Assembly: GCF_014109765.1 (NCBI RefSeq)
Contig: NZ_CP059139.1
Coordinates: 2,608,001-2,672,000 of the forward strand
Reading direction: 5' to 3'
Length of the DNA stretch: 64,000 nt
From: Pseudomonas berkeleyensis
GTDB taxonomy: Bacteria; Pseudomonadota; Gammaproteobacteria; Pseudomonadales; Pseudomonadaceae
Part shown: positions 1 through 14,801 of the stretch, piece by piece
Layout: each line of letters begins with the position of its first letter
How positions within the stretch are numbered: position 1 is the first letter of the stretch
The notes under the pieces: generated by a model
What the model saw: the letters and a program-made list of their open reading frames with translations, nothing else
Database searches by the model: none
What the model was told of the DNA's origin: nothing
Program-made: the position numbers and the translations under genes

Positions 1-218
1 CACAGATCGTCGAGAAGCAGGCGCAGGTCGAGGCGATCATGAGTGACCAGAGCCTCGATCCGGAAACCAAACGTCAGCAACTGGAAGCACTGCAGACCGA
101 ACTCGCTTCGCTCAACAGCGCGTTGACCACGGCCAATGCCAACCTGATCAAACTGATGCGCGAGAACGGCCTGTCGAGTGAGCAGATGCAGACTGCCGCC
201 ACGCTGGCGATGGGCTGA
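1..218 (+). CDS. C-terminal fragment of an unidentified protein
   Basis: An open frame enters from the left edge and ends in TGA at 216-218, leaving about 71 residues. The visible part is rich in Gln, Glu, Ala and Leu and looks like a helical, coiled-coil-type tail (for example LEALQTELASLNSALTTANA), ending LAMG. It converges on hemN and the two share a strong hairpin terminator. The N-terminal domain lies outside the window, so no function can be given. That it is coding is supported by the uninterrupted frame and by the terminator directly after the stop. Confidence 0.6.
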   Translation, partial: QIVEKQAQVEAIMSDQSLDPETKRQQLEALQTELASLNSALTTANANLIKLMRENGLSSEQMQTAATLAMG

Positions 219-223
219 CGCAT

Positions 224-255
224 CGCCCCGTGACGGTCTTAGCCGTCACGGGGCG
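224..255. terminator. Bidirectional hairpin terminator
   Basis: A perfect 13-bp stem (CGCCCCGTGACGG / CCGTCACGGGGCG) with a six-base loop lies between the convergent upstream gene and hemN. A short T run follows on the plus side. Confidence 0.8.
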
Positions 256-269
256 ATTTCGCGTGTTCT

Positions 270-1652
270 TCAGATCACCCGAGAAAAGCGCTGGCGCACC
301 TGGTCGTTGAGATAGCGATCGAACAGCATGCACAGCGAACGCACCAGCAGACGACCGGCCGGGCGTACTTCGATACTCTGCTCGTCGAGCGAAATCAGGC
401 CGTCGCGAGCGAGTTGTTCCAGCTCGGGCCAGAGCGCGGCGAAGTAATCACGGAACACCACCCCATGCGCTTGCTCGATATCGGCGAAGCGCAACTCGAA
501 ATGACAGATCAGCTGCTGGATCACGGCGCGGCGCAGGCGGTCGTCTGCATTGCAGTGCAGGCCGCGGCGCGTTGCCAGCTGGCCGTTGCCCAGACTTTGC
601 TGGTAGCTGGCGATGTCGCTGTCGTTCTGGCTGTAGAGATCGCCGATCTGGCTGATGGCGGAAACACCCAGGCCGATCAGGTCGCAATGGCCGTGAGTGG
701 TGTAGCCTTGGAAGTTGCGCTGCAGCGTGCCTTCCTCCTGGGCGATGGCAAGTTCGTCGTCGGGCAGGGCGAAGTGATCCATGCCGATGTAGCGGTAGCC
801 TGCACGGGTCAGCTGCTCGATGCTGCTCTGCAGCATGGCCAGCTTATCCGCCGGGCTGGGCAGGTCATCGGCGCTGATGCGGCGTTGCGGCATGAAGCGT
901 TCGGGCATGTGCGCGTAGTTGAACAGTGACAGCCGATCCGGCTGCAGGGCGATCACCTCGGCCACGGTACGGGCGAAACGCTCCGGCGTCTGCTTGGGCA
1001 GGCCATAGATCAGGTCGATGTTCACCGAGCGAAATTGCAGCGTGCGTGCCGCTTCGATGATGGCGCGGGTTTCCTCGAGGGTCTGCAGGCGATTGACTGC
1101 GCGCTGCACCTCCGGATCGAGATCCTGCACGCCAAGGCTGACGCGGTTGAAACCCAGCTCGCGTAGCAGGCCCATGGTCGACCAGTCGGCTTCGCGTGGG
1201 TCGATCTCGATGCTGTAGTCGCCGCTGTCGTCATCCAGCAGGTTGAAGTGCTGACGCAGGTGCTGCATCAGGCGGCGCAGTTCGTCGTGGTTGAGGAAGG
1301 TGGGCGTACCGCCGCCGAAATGCAGCTGTTCAATGGGCTGGGACTTGTCCACGTAACGGCTGACGATCTCGATTTCGCGCTCGAGTTTTTCCAGGTAGGG
1401 CAGGGCGCGGCCGCGATCCTTGGTGATCACCTTGTTGCAGGCGCAGTAGTAGCAAATGTGCGCGCAGAATGGGATGTGCACATACAGCGACAGCGGGCGT
1501 TGCGCCTTGCGGCTGTCGCGCAGGGCGTGCAGCAGGTCGAACGGGCCGATATCGTCGTGAAACTGCACGGCGGTCGGGTAGGAGGTGTAACGCGGGCCGG
1601 CGAGATCGTAGCGGCGGATCAGGGCGGCGTCCCACTGGATGGTGTCGAGCAT
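270..1652 (-). CDS. hemN: Oxygen-independent coproporphyrinogen III oxidase HemN
   Basis: This radical-SAM enzyme decarboxylates coproporphyrinogen III to protoporphyrinogen IX without oxygen, so haem synthesis continues when oxygen is low. The 460-residue protein is the usual HemN length. It opens with the family N-terminus (RYDLAGPRYTSYPTA) and has the 4Fe-4S motif in HIPFCAHICYYCAC near residue 60, followed by the glycine-rich FGGGTPTFL SAM-binding segment. It is the last gene of the minus-strand cbb3 block, and its haem is needed by those oxidases. An Anr box (1711-1724) centred about 65 bases before the start predicts anaerobic induction. Confidence 0.97.
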   Translation of the reverse strand: MLDTIQWDAALIRRYDLAGPRYTSYPTAVQFHDDIGPFDLLHALRDSRKAQRPLSLYVHIPFCAHICYYCACNKVITKDRGRALPYLEKLEREIEIVSRYVDKSQPIEQLHFGGGTPTFLNHDELRRLMQHLRQHFNLLDDDSGDYSIEIDPREADWSTMGLLRELGFNRVSLGVQDLDPEVQRAVNRLQTLEETRAIIEAARTLQFRSVNIDLIYGLPKQTPERFARTVAEVIALQPDRLSLFNYAHMPERFMPQRRISADDLPSPADKLAMLQSSIEQLTRAGYRYIGMDHFALPDDELAIAQEEGTLQRNFQGYTTHGHCDLIGLGVSAISQIGDLYSQNDSDIASYQQSLGNGQLATRRGLHCNADDRLRRAVIQQLICHFELRFADIEQAHGVVFRDYFAALWPELEQLARDGLISLDEQSIEVRPAGRLLVRSLCMLFDRYLNDQVRQRFSRVI

Positions 1653-1710
1653 GGGAAAGAATCCTGGACAGGCTGTGCGGCCAGTCTAGAGAGCTGGCCT
1701 GCCTTGAGCC

Positions 1711-1724
1711 TTGACCTGTATCAA
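1711..1724 (-). promoter_or_regulatory. Anr/FNR box of hemN
   Basis: TTGACCTGTATCAA fits the Anr/FNR consensus TTGAT-N4-ATCAA with one change. If it sits at -41.5, transcription would start near 1676. A TAGACT -10-like hexamer then falls at 1683-1688 on the minus strand, as in a class II FNR promoter. The same 14-mer occurs before the universal stress gene at 37360. Confidence 0.85.
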
Positions 1725-1777
1725 CGGCCGTGGACGGTGCGCGTTGCGTCGGCGCCGATGCTCTGTAGCGTCTTGAG

Positions 1778-2320
1778 CTACAGTCGCCGGTCTTTTTCGA
1801 GCAGTACGGCGAATGCGTCCAGGCTCAGCAGGAATGAGGACTTCGCATTGCCCTGGGTATCGTCGCGGCGGTGGATGTAGTGATGCTCTGGCGCTCCGCT
1901 TTCGATCAATCCAGCAAGGGTGACGAAAGGCAGGCTGTAGATGCCGGCCAGGTAGTCGACGCGGCCGTACTTCGACTCCGTTTGCGTCCAATCCACCCAG
2001 AAGTAGATGTCGATATCAGGATAGAGCTCGCTGTAGCGTTCGTAGTCCTTGCGGTTGAAGGTGACCGTACGGCGCGGATCCATGTCGTAGCGGCTGGAAA
2101 CGAAGAAGGGCGTGTTCTGTACCTTCAGATCCGCCACACGGCCGGCGACGATCAGATCCGGCGCATAGGGGTTGTCACGTTTCTCCGGGTTTTCCCAGGC
2201 GGGCAGGTTCAGGTGGGTGTTGCACAGCGCAACGAAGCTGCGCTCCAGCTTGAGTCCGTGATGGCACCACCAGCCCTTGTCTTCCGTGTCGTGGATGATG
2301 CCATCGTTACGATTGTTCAT
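1778..2320 (-). CDS. Conserved hypothetical protein with a PD-(D/E)XK-like motif
   Basis: This 180-residue soluble protein begins MNNRNDGIIHDTEDKGW and has no signal peptide or membrane segment. It keeps the same position between the TauE/DsbD-like gene and hemN that a hypothetical gene has in related pseudomonads. Around residues 53-66 it reads APDLIVAGRVADLKVQ: a PD, seven residues, then DLK. That matches the spacing of the PD-(D/E)XK nuclease-fold core. It also contains aromatic-rich DIDIYFWVDW. A nuclease-like fold is inference from a short motif; the function is unknown. Confidence 0.8.
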   Translation of the reverse strand: MNNRNDGIIHDTEDKGWWCHHGLKLERSFVALCNTHLNLPAWENPEKRDNPYAPDLIVAGRVADLKVQNTPFFVSSRYDMDPRRTVTFNRKDYERYSELYPDIDIYFWVDWTQTESKYGRVDYLAGIYSLPFVTLAGLIESGAPEHHYIHRRDDTQGNAKSSFLLSLDAFAVLLEKDRRL

Positions 2321-2380
2321 CTCGCCTCCTTGCGGCTTGTCAGCCCCAGGCTGGAATCCTGGGTTATGTCTTGGGCTTGC

Positions 2381-3064
2381 TCAGTGCCCCATCAACCAGT
2401 GCTGGTGCGGGCCTGGCAGTGTCCAGATACCAAACAGAATGACCAGCAGTCCACCGGCCATGCGAACGCCCCGTTTGCGTAGCAGGGTGGTAATACGCTC
2501 GGCGGCGAGGCCGGTTGCCAGCAACACCGGCCAGGTGCCCAGGCCGAAGGCCAGCATCAATAGCGCACTGTTGATGGCGTTGCCCTGGCTGGAGGCCCAG
2601 AGCAGCGTACTGTAGACCAGGCCACAGGGTAGCCAGCCCCACAGACCGCCGAGAACCATGGCCCGGGGCAGGCTGGTGACGGGCATGAAACGCCGGGTCA
2701 GGGGCTGGATATGACGCCAGAGGCCGCGCCCCAGTGCTTCGATATGGGTCAGGCCGCTCCACCAACCAGCCAGGTACAGCCCCATGGCAATCAGCAGCAG
2801 AGCGGCCAGTGAGCGCATGATCACCTCGGCGGCGCTGCCGGCCACGGCCCAACCCGCCAAGCCTATGAGCAGGCCGGCGGTGGCATAGCTGAGAATGCGC
2901 CCCAGGTTGTAGGCCAGCAGCAGTTGCAGACGGCGACTGCGTTGTTCAGGAGGAATGGCCAGGGTGAGCGCACCCATCAGGCCGCCGCACATGCCCAGGC
3001 AATGTCCGCCGCCAAGCAGGCCGAGAATCAGCGCTGACAGCAGCAGAGGCAGCAGTTCAGTCAC
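2381..3064 (-). CDS. Sulfite exporter TauE/SafE (DsbD_2-like) membrane protein
   Basis: A 227-residue polytopic inner-membrane protein with about six hydrophobic segments. The first carries the paired-cysteine GGGHCLGMCGG motif typical of the cbb3-linked DsbD_2/UreH-like family. This gene follows ccoS in many pseudomonads and is thought to help copper handling or oxidase assembly; that role is not shown here. The GTG start at 3064 is chosen because it puts the first helix at the N-terminus and overlaps the end of ccoS by 8 bases. Longer upstream frames would run through ccoS. Confidence 0.85.
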   Translation of the reverse strand: MTELLPLLLSALILGLLGGGHCLGMCGGLMGALTLAIPPEQRSRRLQLLLAYNLGRILSYATAGLLIGLAGWAVAGSAAEVIMRSLAALLLIAMGLYLAGWWSGLTHIEALGRGLWRHIQPLTRRFMPVTSLPRAMVLGGLWGWLPCGLVYSTLLWASSQGNAINSALLMLAFGLGTWPVLLATGLAAERITTLLRKRGVRMAGGLLVILFGIWTLPGPHQHWLMGH

Positions 3065-3266
3065 GCGGTCGATCCTGCTGTGCTTCGTCGCCTTTGGCCT
3101 GTTCGACACCAGCCTTGTGCAGCGGGTCTTCGTCGTCGAACAGAATGCTGTGCGCCGGTCCATCGAGGTCGTCGTACTGGCCGCTGTCCACCGCCCAGAA
3201 GAACAGCCAGATGGCGAAACCGACCAGGCCGATGGCCACGGGAATCAGGATATAGAGGGCGGACAT
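3057..3266 (-). CDS. ccoS: cbb3 oxidase maturation protein CcoS
   Basis: This 69-residue protein has one N-terminal membrane helix (LYILIPVAIGLVGFAIWLFF) and then the conserved WAVDSGQYDDLDGPAHSILFDD segment of CcoS/FixS. CcoS is needed for insertion of haem and copper cofactors into cbb3 oxidase. The last 8 bases overlap the next gene. It is separated from ccoI by 180 bases, unlike the tightly packed ccoGHI genes; that gap holds a hairpin repeat. Confidence 0.95.
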   Translation of the reverse strand: MSALYILIPVAIGLVGFAIWLFFWAVDSGQYDDLDGPAHSILFDDEDPLHKAGVEQAKGDEAQQDRPRD

Positions 3267-3397
3267 GCGGTCTCCGGAAATTGGGCTGGGGAGCTACTGC
3301 TCGGCGAAACGCTAAGCCTCACATGAGCGTCATAGGGTGTACCGGGCGGTGATCCGTTTGCGAAGCAGGGCGCCTGAAGATGTATGTGCAAGCAAGC

Positions 3398-3429
3398 GGC
3401 GGATTGTTCGCTTCGCTCCTGAATCCGCC
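3398..3429. repeat. Hairpin repeat between ccoI and ccoS
   Basis: The arms GGCGGATT and AATCCGCC enclose a 16-base loop. It resembles the short REP-like palindromes scattered in pseudomonad genomes and lies in the 180-base gap between ccoI and ccoS. I see no second copy in this window, so the repeat call is tentative. Confidence 0.4.
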
Positions 3430-3446
3430 CTGCATCAATCTGCAGT

Positions 3447-5843
<2,397 letters not shown>

Positions 5844-5851
5844 CGGCTGGG

Positions 5852-6370
5852 TCAGTAGGAGGGATTGTCACCGATCATGATGGCCTGGCCATCGGTGATG
5901 TTCTCTTCCTCGAATAGACGCCAGTTCTGGCTGCCTTCCTGGCCGAGCAGTTCGACGAAACGACGACCGCTGACCTCATCGACCATCTGCCCGCGGTACT
6001 GGCCGTCGGCAGCGGGTTGCAGGATGACGCGGCGATCACGCTCCGGCTGGGTTGGCGAGATCAGGTTGAGCACGATCTGCTGCGGCCGGCTGTTGCCTTC
6101 CAGGGTCAGGGTGGCGACGCCGGTGGTGTTGTCGAGGTTCAGTTGGCCATGCAGTTGCAGGCGCTCAGCGAACTTCTCCCGCTCCAGTGACTGGTTGATG
6201 CCTTTGCCGACGTCGTAGTAATCGTCGGAGATCAGCCCTGGTGGGTTGCGCGTGGCAACGGTGAGCAGGGTCAGCCCCTGCACCACGGAGTAGCCCAGCA
6301 GGAAGATGATGAACCAGGGCCAGAACTGCTTGTACCAGGGTTTGACTGGCGATGTGGTTTGCTCGGTCAT
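5852..6370 (-). CDS. ccoH: cbb3 oxidase assembly protein CcoH (FixH family)
   Basis: This 172-residue membrane protein begins MTEQTTSPVKPWYKQFWPWF and has one N-terminal transmembrane helix followed by a periplasmic FixH-type domain. CcoH is a membrane-anchored factor that stabilises assembly of the cbb3 complex. The start at 6370 is preferred over an upstream in-frame ATG because it places the WPWFIIFLLGYS helix near the N-terminus, as in the family, and leaves only 13 bases after ccoG. Confidence 0.92.
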   Translation of the reverse strand: MTEQTTSPVKPWYKQFWPWFIIFLLGYSVVQGLTLLTVATRNPPGLISDDYYDVGKGINQSLEREKFAERLQLHGQLNLDNTTGVATLTLEGNSRPQQIVLNLISPTQPERDRRVILQPAADGQYRGQMVDEVSGRRFVELLGQEGSQNWRLFEEENITDGQAIMIGDNPSY

Positions 6371-6383
6371 GCGTTTTCCGTTG

Positions 6384-7796
6384 TCAGCGGACGCTTGGGC
6401 CGATGAAGCGGCTGTCGGCGTCGTTCTTGATACTGGGGTCATCCGCGGATTGTACGTGGAAGACGATGTTGTTGGCGCTGGAGGGCAGCTTCTCAGGAGC
6501 GATGGACAGCTCGACCGGGAAGGAATACACCTCGCCCGCTAGGGCTCGCACTTCGCGCTTGCCTTCGTACACCAGGCCATCGAGGCCGTCGGCGGTGATC
6601 ACGTAGGTCATGTCACGCTGCGCTTTGTTCATGATCTTCAGGGTGTAGACGTTCTCGATATGACCGCGCTCGTTCTCGCGGAACAGCACGCGATCCTTGA
6701 GCACGTCCAGCTCGACCAGCGGCCGGTTGGCCACGGCCCAGGCGAACAGGCCGATCATGGCAACCAGCGCGACAGCGTACCCGATCAGGCGTGGGCGCAG
6801 CAGGTGCGTCTTGCGTCCGGACAGGTTGTGTTCAGTGGTGTAGCTGATCAGTCCCTTGGGATAGTTCATCTTCTCCATGATGTCGTCGCAGGCATCGATG
6901 CACGCGGCGCAGCCGATGCATTCGATCTGCAGACCATCACGGATGTCGATGCCGGTGGGGCAGACCTGCACGCACATCTTGCAGTCGATGCAGTCGCCAA
7001 GCCCCTGAGCCTTGTAGTCGGCGTCCTTCTTGCGTGGGCCGCGTGATTCGCCGCGACGCGGGTCGTAGGAGACGATCAGGGTGTCCTGGTCGAACATCAC
7101 GCTCTGGAAGCGGGCGTAGGGACACATGTAGATGCACACCTGTTCGCGCAGCCAGCCGGCGTTGCCGTAGGTGGCGAGGGTGAAGAAACCGATCCAAAAG
7201 TAGGCCCAGCCGCTGGCTTCACCGGTGAAGATCTCGATGACCAGATCACGAATCGGCGTGAAGTAGCCAACGAAGGTAATGGCGGTCAACAGCGACACAC
7301 CGATCCAGATGCTGTGTTTGGCCAGCTTGCGTCCCAGCTTCTTGCCGCTCATGGGTTGCTTGTCCAGCTTCATGCGCTGGTTGCGGTCACCCTCGGTGAC
7401 CTTCTCGGCCCACATGAATACCCAGGTGAATACGCTCTGCGGGCAGGTATAGCCGCACCAGACGCGGCCGGCGAAAACGGTGATGAAGAACAGGCCGAAG
7501 GCGCAGATGATCAACAGCCAGGACAGCAGCATGAAGTCCTGAGGCCAATAGGTTGCGCTGAAAATGTGGAATTTGCGTTCCGGCAGGTTCCACCAGACGG
7601 CCTGATGACCATTCCAGTTGATCCATACGGTGCCGAAGAACAGCAGGAAGAGGAGGGCGCCACCCGCGAGTCGCAGATTGCGGAACAGCCCGGTGAACGC
7701 GCGCGTGTAGATCTTCTCTTGACTGGCGTAGAGGTCGACGCTGGCGTTCTTGGCGGAAGGAGGGGTGACGTCCTGAACGGGAATCTGTTTGCTCAT
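6384..7796 (-). CDS. ccoG: cbb3 assembly ferredoxin-like protein CcoG
   Basis: CcoG (FixG/RdxA) is a membrane iron-sulfur protein implicated in copper reduction during cbb3 assembly. The 470-residue product has several N-terminal membrane helices including CGYTCPQSVF. Two 4Fe-4S ferredoxin clusters follow (CIDCKMCVQVCPTG and CIGCAACIDACDD, residues about 260-310). After one more helix comes a C-terminal FixG Ig-like domain. ATG at 7796 is preferred to the in-frame TTG one codon upstream. It heads ccoG-ccoH-ccoI. Confidence 0.95.
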   Translation of the reverse strand: MSKQIPVQDVTPPSAKNASVDLYASQEKIYTRAFTGLFRNLRLAGGALLFLLFFGTVWINWNGHQAVWWNLPERKFHIFSATYWPQDFMLLSWLLIICAFGLFFITVFAGRVWCGYTCPQSVFTWVFMWAEKVTEGDRNQRMKLDKQPMSGKKLGRKLAKHSIWIGVSLLTAITFVGYFTPIRDLVIEIFTGEASGWAYFWIGFFTLATYGNAGWLREQVCIYMCPYARFQSVMFDQDTLIVSYDPRRGESRGPRKKDADYKAQGLGDCIDCKMCVQVCPTGIDIRDGLQIECIGCAACIDACDDIMEKMNYPKGLISYTTEHNLSGRKTHLLRPRLIGYAVALVAMIGLFAWAVANRPLVELDVLKDRVLFRENERGHIENVYTLKIMNKAQRDMTYVITADGLDGLVYEGKREVRALAGEVYSFPVELSIAPEKLPSSANNIVFHVQSADDPSIKNDADSRFIGPSVR

Positions 7797-7926
7797 CAAT
7801 GCATACCACGGCGGTTGATTGGCAGCCCGGACCGTACGTGCGGTCAGAGTCGTTTCACGGTTGCCCTATGGTACGCCTGATGAAGCACCATCTGGGTGCG
7901 ACCGGCGGTCGCGTCCCAGACGGCTT

Positions 7927-7946
7927 GGCCCTTGCAGGCAAGGGCC
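7927..7946 (-). terminator. Hairpin after ccoP1
   Basis: A 9-bp perfect stem (GGCCCTTGC / GCAAGGGCC) with a two-base loop lies just past the ccoP1 stop on the minus strand. There is no T tract, so it may stabilise the mRNA end or attenuate rather than fully terminate. Confidence 0.45.
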
Positions 7947-7953
7947 GTGAGGC

Positions 7954-8949
7954 TTACTGCTCTTGTGCCTTGTGCGACAGGCTGTACACGTAGGCGGCCA
8001 GCAGGTGCACCTTGTCGTTGCCGAGGAATTCTTCCTGGGCAGGCATGTTGCCGTGACGACCGTAGCGGATGGTCTGCTGCAGTTGAGCATAGCTGCTGCC
8101 GTAGATGAACGCTGCCGGGTTGGTCAGGTTCGGTGCACCCATGGCAGGAGTACCCTTGCCGTCGGCGCCGTGGCAGGCGAAGCAGGTACCGGCGAAGACC
8201 TTCTGGCCTGCTTCGATATCGGCTTCAACGCCTTCCGGCAGTTGACGACCAGCCAGTTGGGTCAGCACGTAGGCAGCGACGTTGCGTACGCCGTCTTCGC
8301 CGATGGCCGGGCCTTGGGCCGGCATTGCGCCCTGGCGACCATGCAGGATGGTGGTCTTGATGGTCTCCGGCTCGCCGCCCCAGCGCCACTCGTTGTCGGT
8401 CAGATTGGGGAAGCCGTAGCTGCCCTTGGCATCGGAGCCGTGGCAAACGGAGCAGTTGGAGGCGAACAGGCGGCCACCCATTTTCAGGGCTTGCTCGTCC
8501 TTGGCCACTTCCTCGATCGGCATGGCAGCGTATTTGGCGAACAGCGGGCCGTATTGCTCGTCGGCGCGCGCCATTTCCTTCTCCCACTGGTGCACGCCGG
8601 TCCAGCCGGCATGACGCATGGAGCCGTCAGCGATCTGTACGCCAGCAGCGAAGGGGGTTTGCTTCTCGTTGTCGAGGTAGTTGTAACCCGGCAGCACGCC
8701 TTTCCAGTTGCCCAGGCCCGGATACAGAGCGAGGTAGCCCAGGGCGAAGATGATGGTGGCGACGAACAGCATGAACCACCACTTCGGCAGCGGGTTGTCA
8801 TACTCCTCGATGCCGTCGAAGCTGTGCCCGACGGTTTCCTCGGTAGTCTCCTGGCGCTGGCCCTTGCGGGTGCCGAAGATCAGCCAGGTCAGGGCGAAGA
8901 TGGTGCCCAGAGACAGAATGGTTACGTACCAACTCCAGAACGTGGTCAT
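7954..8949 (-). CDS. ccoP1: cbb3 cytochrome c oxidase subunit CcoP (operon 1)
   Basis: CcoP is the membrane-anchored dihaem cytochrome c that feeds electrons to CcoN. The 331-residue protein has two N-terminal hydrophobic segments, the second in [23 protein letters not shown]. Two c-type haem sites follow: CSVCHG near residue 166 and CFACHG near residue 256. The start overlaps the ccoQ1 stop by 4 bases (ATGA). It is longer than the operon-2 copy by 23 residues, mostly in the linker before the first haem domain. Confidence 0.97.
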   Translation of the reverse strand: MTTFWSWYVTILSLGTIFALTWLIFGTRKGQRQETTEETVGHSFDGIEEYDNPLPKWWFMLFVATIIFALGYLALYPGLGNWKGVLPGYNYLDNEKQTPFAAGVQIADGSMRHAGWTGVHQWEKEMARADEQYGPLFAKYAAMPIEEVAKDEQALKMGGRLFASNCSVCHGSDAKGSYGFPNLTDNEWRWGGEPETIKTTILHGRQGAMPAQGPAIGEDGVRNVAAYVLTQLAGRQLPEGVEADIEAGQKVFAGTCFACHGADGKGTPAMGAPNLTNPAAFIYGSSYAQLQQTIRYGRHGNMPAQEEFLGNDKVHLLAAYVYSLSHKAQEQ

Positions 8950-9134
8950 TGGTTATTGCTCCTGGAAGAGTCCTGATCGCGCTTGGACTCGGGCTTGGGA
9001 TCGTCGGCGAAGGGCAGGTTGGCAGCTTCGTCGAAGCTGGACTTGCGCTTGCTGCTGTAAGCCCAGAGCACCACGCCGATGAAGGCGATGAAAACCACCG
9101 CCGTGCCGATGCCGCGAATCATCCCGATGTCCAT
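8946..9134 (-). CDS. ccoQ1: cbb3 oxidase subunit CcoQ (operon 1)
   Basis: This small 62-residue subunit has a single membrane helix ([20 protein letters not shown]) and a charged cytoplasmic tail including the conserved [13 protein letters not shown]. CcoQ stabilises the association of CcoP with the core complex. It overlaps ccoP1 by 4 bases and lies 6 bases after ccoO1. Confidence 0.95.
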   Translation of the reverse strand: MDIGMIRGIGTAVVFIAFIGVVLWAYSSKRKSSFDEAANLPFADDPKPESKRDQDSSRSNNQ

Positions 9135-9140
9135 AGCGTC

Positions 9141-9748
9141 TTACCGTTTGTTCTTGATGGAAGTGCCGAGAACCTGCAGGTACGCGATCAGCGCGTCCAT
9201 TTCGGTCTTGCCTTTCACTGCATCGCGGGCGCCGGCGATATCTTCGTCGGTGTACGGGATGCCGAAGCCACGCATGACTTCCATCTTCTTGGCGGTGTCG
9301 CGACCGTCGAGCTTGTTCTCCACCAGCCATGGGTAGGCAGGCATCTTCGACTCAGGCACTACGTTGCGCGGGTTGTACAGGTGGGCGCGATGCCACTCGT
9401 CCGAGTAACGGCCGCCGACGCGGGCCAGATCCGGACCGGTACGCTTGGAGCCCCACAGGAAGGGGTGATCCCAGACGCTTTCACCGGCGACGGAGTAGTG
9501 GCCGTAACGCTCGGTCTCGGCGCGGAACGGACGGATCATCTGCGAGTGGCAGCCGACGCAGCCTTCACGGATGTAGATATCGCGACCTTCCAGTTGCATG
9601 GCGGTGTAGGGCTTGAGGCCTTCCACCGGCTCGTTGGTGACGTCCTGGAAGAACAGCGGGACGATCTGGGTCAGGCCACCGATGCTGACGGCAATCACCA
9701 TCAGCAGCGCCATCAGGCCGATATTCTTCTCGATGATTTCGTGTTTCA

Positions 9749-9749
<1 letters not shown>
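9141..9749 (-). CDS. ccoO1: cbb3 cytochrome c oxidase subunit CcoO (operon 1)
   Basis: CcoO is the membrane-anchored monohaem cytochrome c subunit. The 202-residue protein has an N-terminal helix ([21 protein letters not shown]), the haem c site CVGCH near residue 72, and the conserved [13 protein letters not shown] and PAYPWLVE segments. Its start overlaps the ccoN1 stop by one base, so translation is probably coupled. Confidence 0.97.
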
Positions 9750-11544
<1,795 letters not shown>

Positions 11545-12471
11545 TTACTTGGCGTCCTCCTGGCTCAGTTTGTAGACATAGGCGGCCAGCAGGTGGGCCT
11601 TGTCGTTGCCGAGGAAGTCGCCCTGGGCGGGCATGTTGCCACTACGGCCGTAGCGGATGGTTTGTTGCAACTGGGCGAAGCTGCTGCCGTAGATGAAGGC
11701 GCTCGGTTGAGTCAGGTTCGGGGCGCCCATCGCTGGCGTGCCGGTGCCGGCCGGGGTGTGGCAGGCGGAGCAGAGGGTGGCGAAGATCTGCTTGCCGGCG
11801 GCGACATCCGCGTTCGCATCCTGCGGCAGCTCGCGGCCACCCAGTTCGCTGAGCACGTAAGCTGCGACGTTACGTACGCCATCTTCGCCGATCATCGGGC
11901 CTTGTGCCGGCATTACGCCGATACGACCATGCATGATGGTGGTTTTGATGGTTTCCGGCTCGCCGCCCCAGCGCCAGCTGCTGTCGGCCAGGTTGGGGAA
12001 GCCATAGCTGCCCTTGGCGTCCGAGCCGTGGCACACGGCGCAGTTGGAGGCGAACAGGCGACCGCCCATTTTCAGCGCGCGCTCGTCCTTGGCCACTTCC
12101 TCGATCGGCATGGCGGCGTATTTGGCGAAGATCGGGCCGTACAGCTCATCGGCACGATCCATCTCGCGCTGCCACTGGTTGACCTGAGTCCAGCCGTCCT
12201 TGTAGCCGGGCAGCAGGCCCTTGAAGTTGCCCAGGCCGGGGTAGAGCACCAGGTAGCCGACGGAGAACACCAGGGTGCCGAGGAACAACATGAACCACCA
12301 CTTGGGCAGTGGGTTGTCGTACTCCTCGATGCCATCGAAGGCGTGACCCATGGTCTGCTCGGTCGGGTTCTTGTGCACTTCGCTCTTGCGGGTGGCGAAG
12401 ATCAGCCAGAACAGCGCGACCAGCGAACCGACGGTCAGCAGGGTGATGTACCAACTCCAGAAGGTGGTCAT
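11545..12471 (-). CDS. ccoP2: cbb3 cytochrome c oxidase subunit CcoP (operon 2)
   Basis: This is the 308-residue dihaem CcoP of the second cbb3 operon. It has the same two-helix N-terminus and haem sites CAVCHG (near residue 143) and CSACHT (near residue 233). The first linker is shorter than in ccoP1, and the second haem motif ends in Thr rather than Gly. The start overlaps ccoQ2 by 4 bases. Confidence 0.97.
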   Translation of the reverse strand: MTTFWSWYITLLTVGSLVALFWLIFATRKSEVHKNPTEQTMGHAFDGIEEYDNPLPKWWFMLFLGTLVFSVGYLVLYPGLGNFKGLLPGYKDGWTQVNQWQREMDRADELYGPIFAKYAAMPIEEVAKDERALKMGGRLFASNCAVCHGSDAKGSYGFPNLADSSWRWGGEPETIKTTIMHGRIGVMPAQGPMIGEDGVRNVAAYVLSELGGRELPQDANADVAAGKQIFATLCSACHTPAGTGTPAMGAPNLTQPSAFIYGSSFAQLQQTIRYGRSGNMPAQGDFLGNDKAHLLAAYVYKLSQEDAK

Positions 12472-12647
12472 GCTTGGATCCTCGTAACGGCGGGCTTGGG
12501 CTCGTCGGCGAAGGGCAGGTTGGCCGCTTCGGCGAAGGCGTCGCGGCGTTTGCCGCTATAGGCCCAGAGGGTGACGGCGGTGAAGGCGATCAGAACCAGC
12601 GCAGTGCCTAGGCCACGCAGGGTGCCGATATCGATAAGCTCGAACAT
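12468..12647 (-). CDS. ccoQ2: cbb3 oxidase subunit CcoQ (operon 2)
   Basis: A 59-residue single-helix subunit beginning [14 protein letters not shown], with the conserved [20 protein letters not shown] segment. ATG at 12647 lies 5 bases after the ccoO2 stop and gives the usual CcoQ length; upstream in-frame extension would run into ccoO2. The stop overlaps the ccoP2 start by 4 bases. Confidence 0.93.
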   Translation of the reverse strand: MFELIDIGTLRGLGTALVLIAFTAVTLWAYSGKRRDAFAEAANLPFADEPKPAVTRIQA

Positions 12648-12652
12648 GGCAC

Positions 12653-13260
12653 TCACCTCTTGTTCTTCACGGCGGTGCCCAGCACCTGCAGGTAGGCGAC
12701 GAGAGCGTCCATCTCGCTCTTGCCCTTGACCGCGTCGCTGGCACCGGCGATGTCCTCTTCGCTGTAGGGCACGCCGAGAGTGCGCAGGGCACTCATCTTC
12801 TTGGCGGTGTCCTTGCCATCGAGGGTGTGCTCCACCAGCCAGGGGTAGGCGGGCATGATCGATTCCGGTACGACGTTGCGCGGGTTGTACAGGTGGGCGC
12901 GATGCCACTCGTCCGAGTACCGCGCGCCGACGCGAGCCAGATCCGGACCGGTGCGCTTGGAACCCCACAGGAAGGGGTGATCCCAGACGCTTTCACCGGC
13001 GACGGAGTAGTGGCCGTAGCGCTCGGTTTCGGCACGGAACGGACGGATCATCTGCGAGTGGCAGCCGACGCAGCCTTCGCGGATGTAGATGTCGCGACCT
13101 TCCAGTTGCAGCGCGTTGTAAGGCTTGAGGCCTTCCACCGGCTCGTTGGTGACGTCCTGGAAGAACAGCGGAACGATCTGGGTCAGACCACCGATGCTGA
13201 CCGCCAGGATCATCACCAGGGCCATCAGGCCGATGTTCTTCTCGAGAATCTCGTGTTTCA

Positions 13261-13261
<1 letters not shown>
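12653..13261 (-). CDS. ccoO2: cbb3 cytochrome c oxidase subunit CcoO (operon 2)
   Basis: This 202-residue monohaem cytochrome is nearly identical to CcoO1 over its first 120 residues, with the same CVGCH haem site and [13 protein letters not shown] segment. It diverges more near the C-terminus ([21 protein letters not shown] here). Its ATG overlaps the ccoN2 stop by one base. Confidence 0.97.
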
Positions 13262-14700
<1,439 letters not shown>

Positions 14701-14801
14701 GTCTGGGCTTCCATACACGGTTATGGCAGAGCGTCCGATAACCGTGGCGGCCGCAGGCATGAGCAAGCCACGGACACCACGGATATCGACGCGAGGCAAG
14801 C

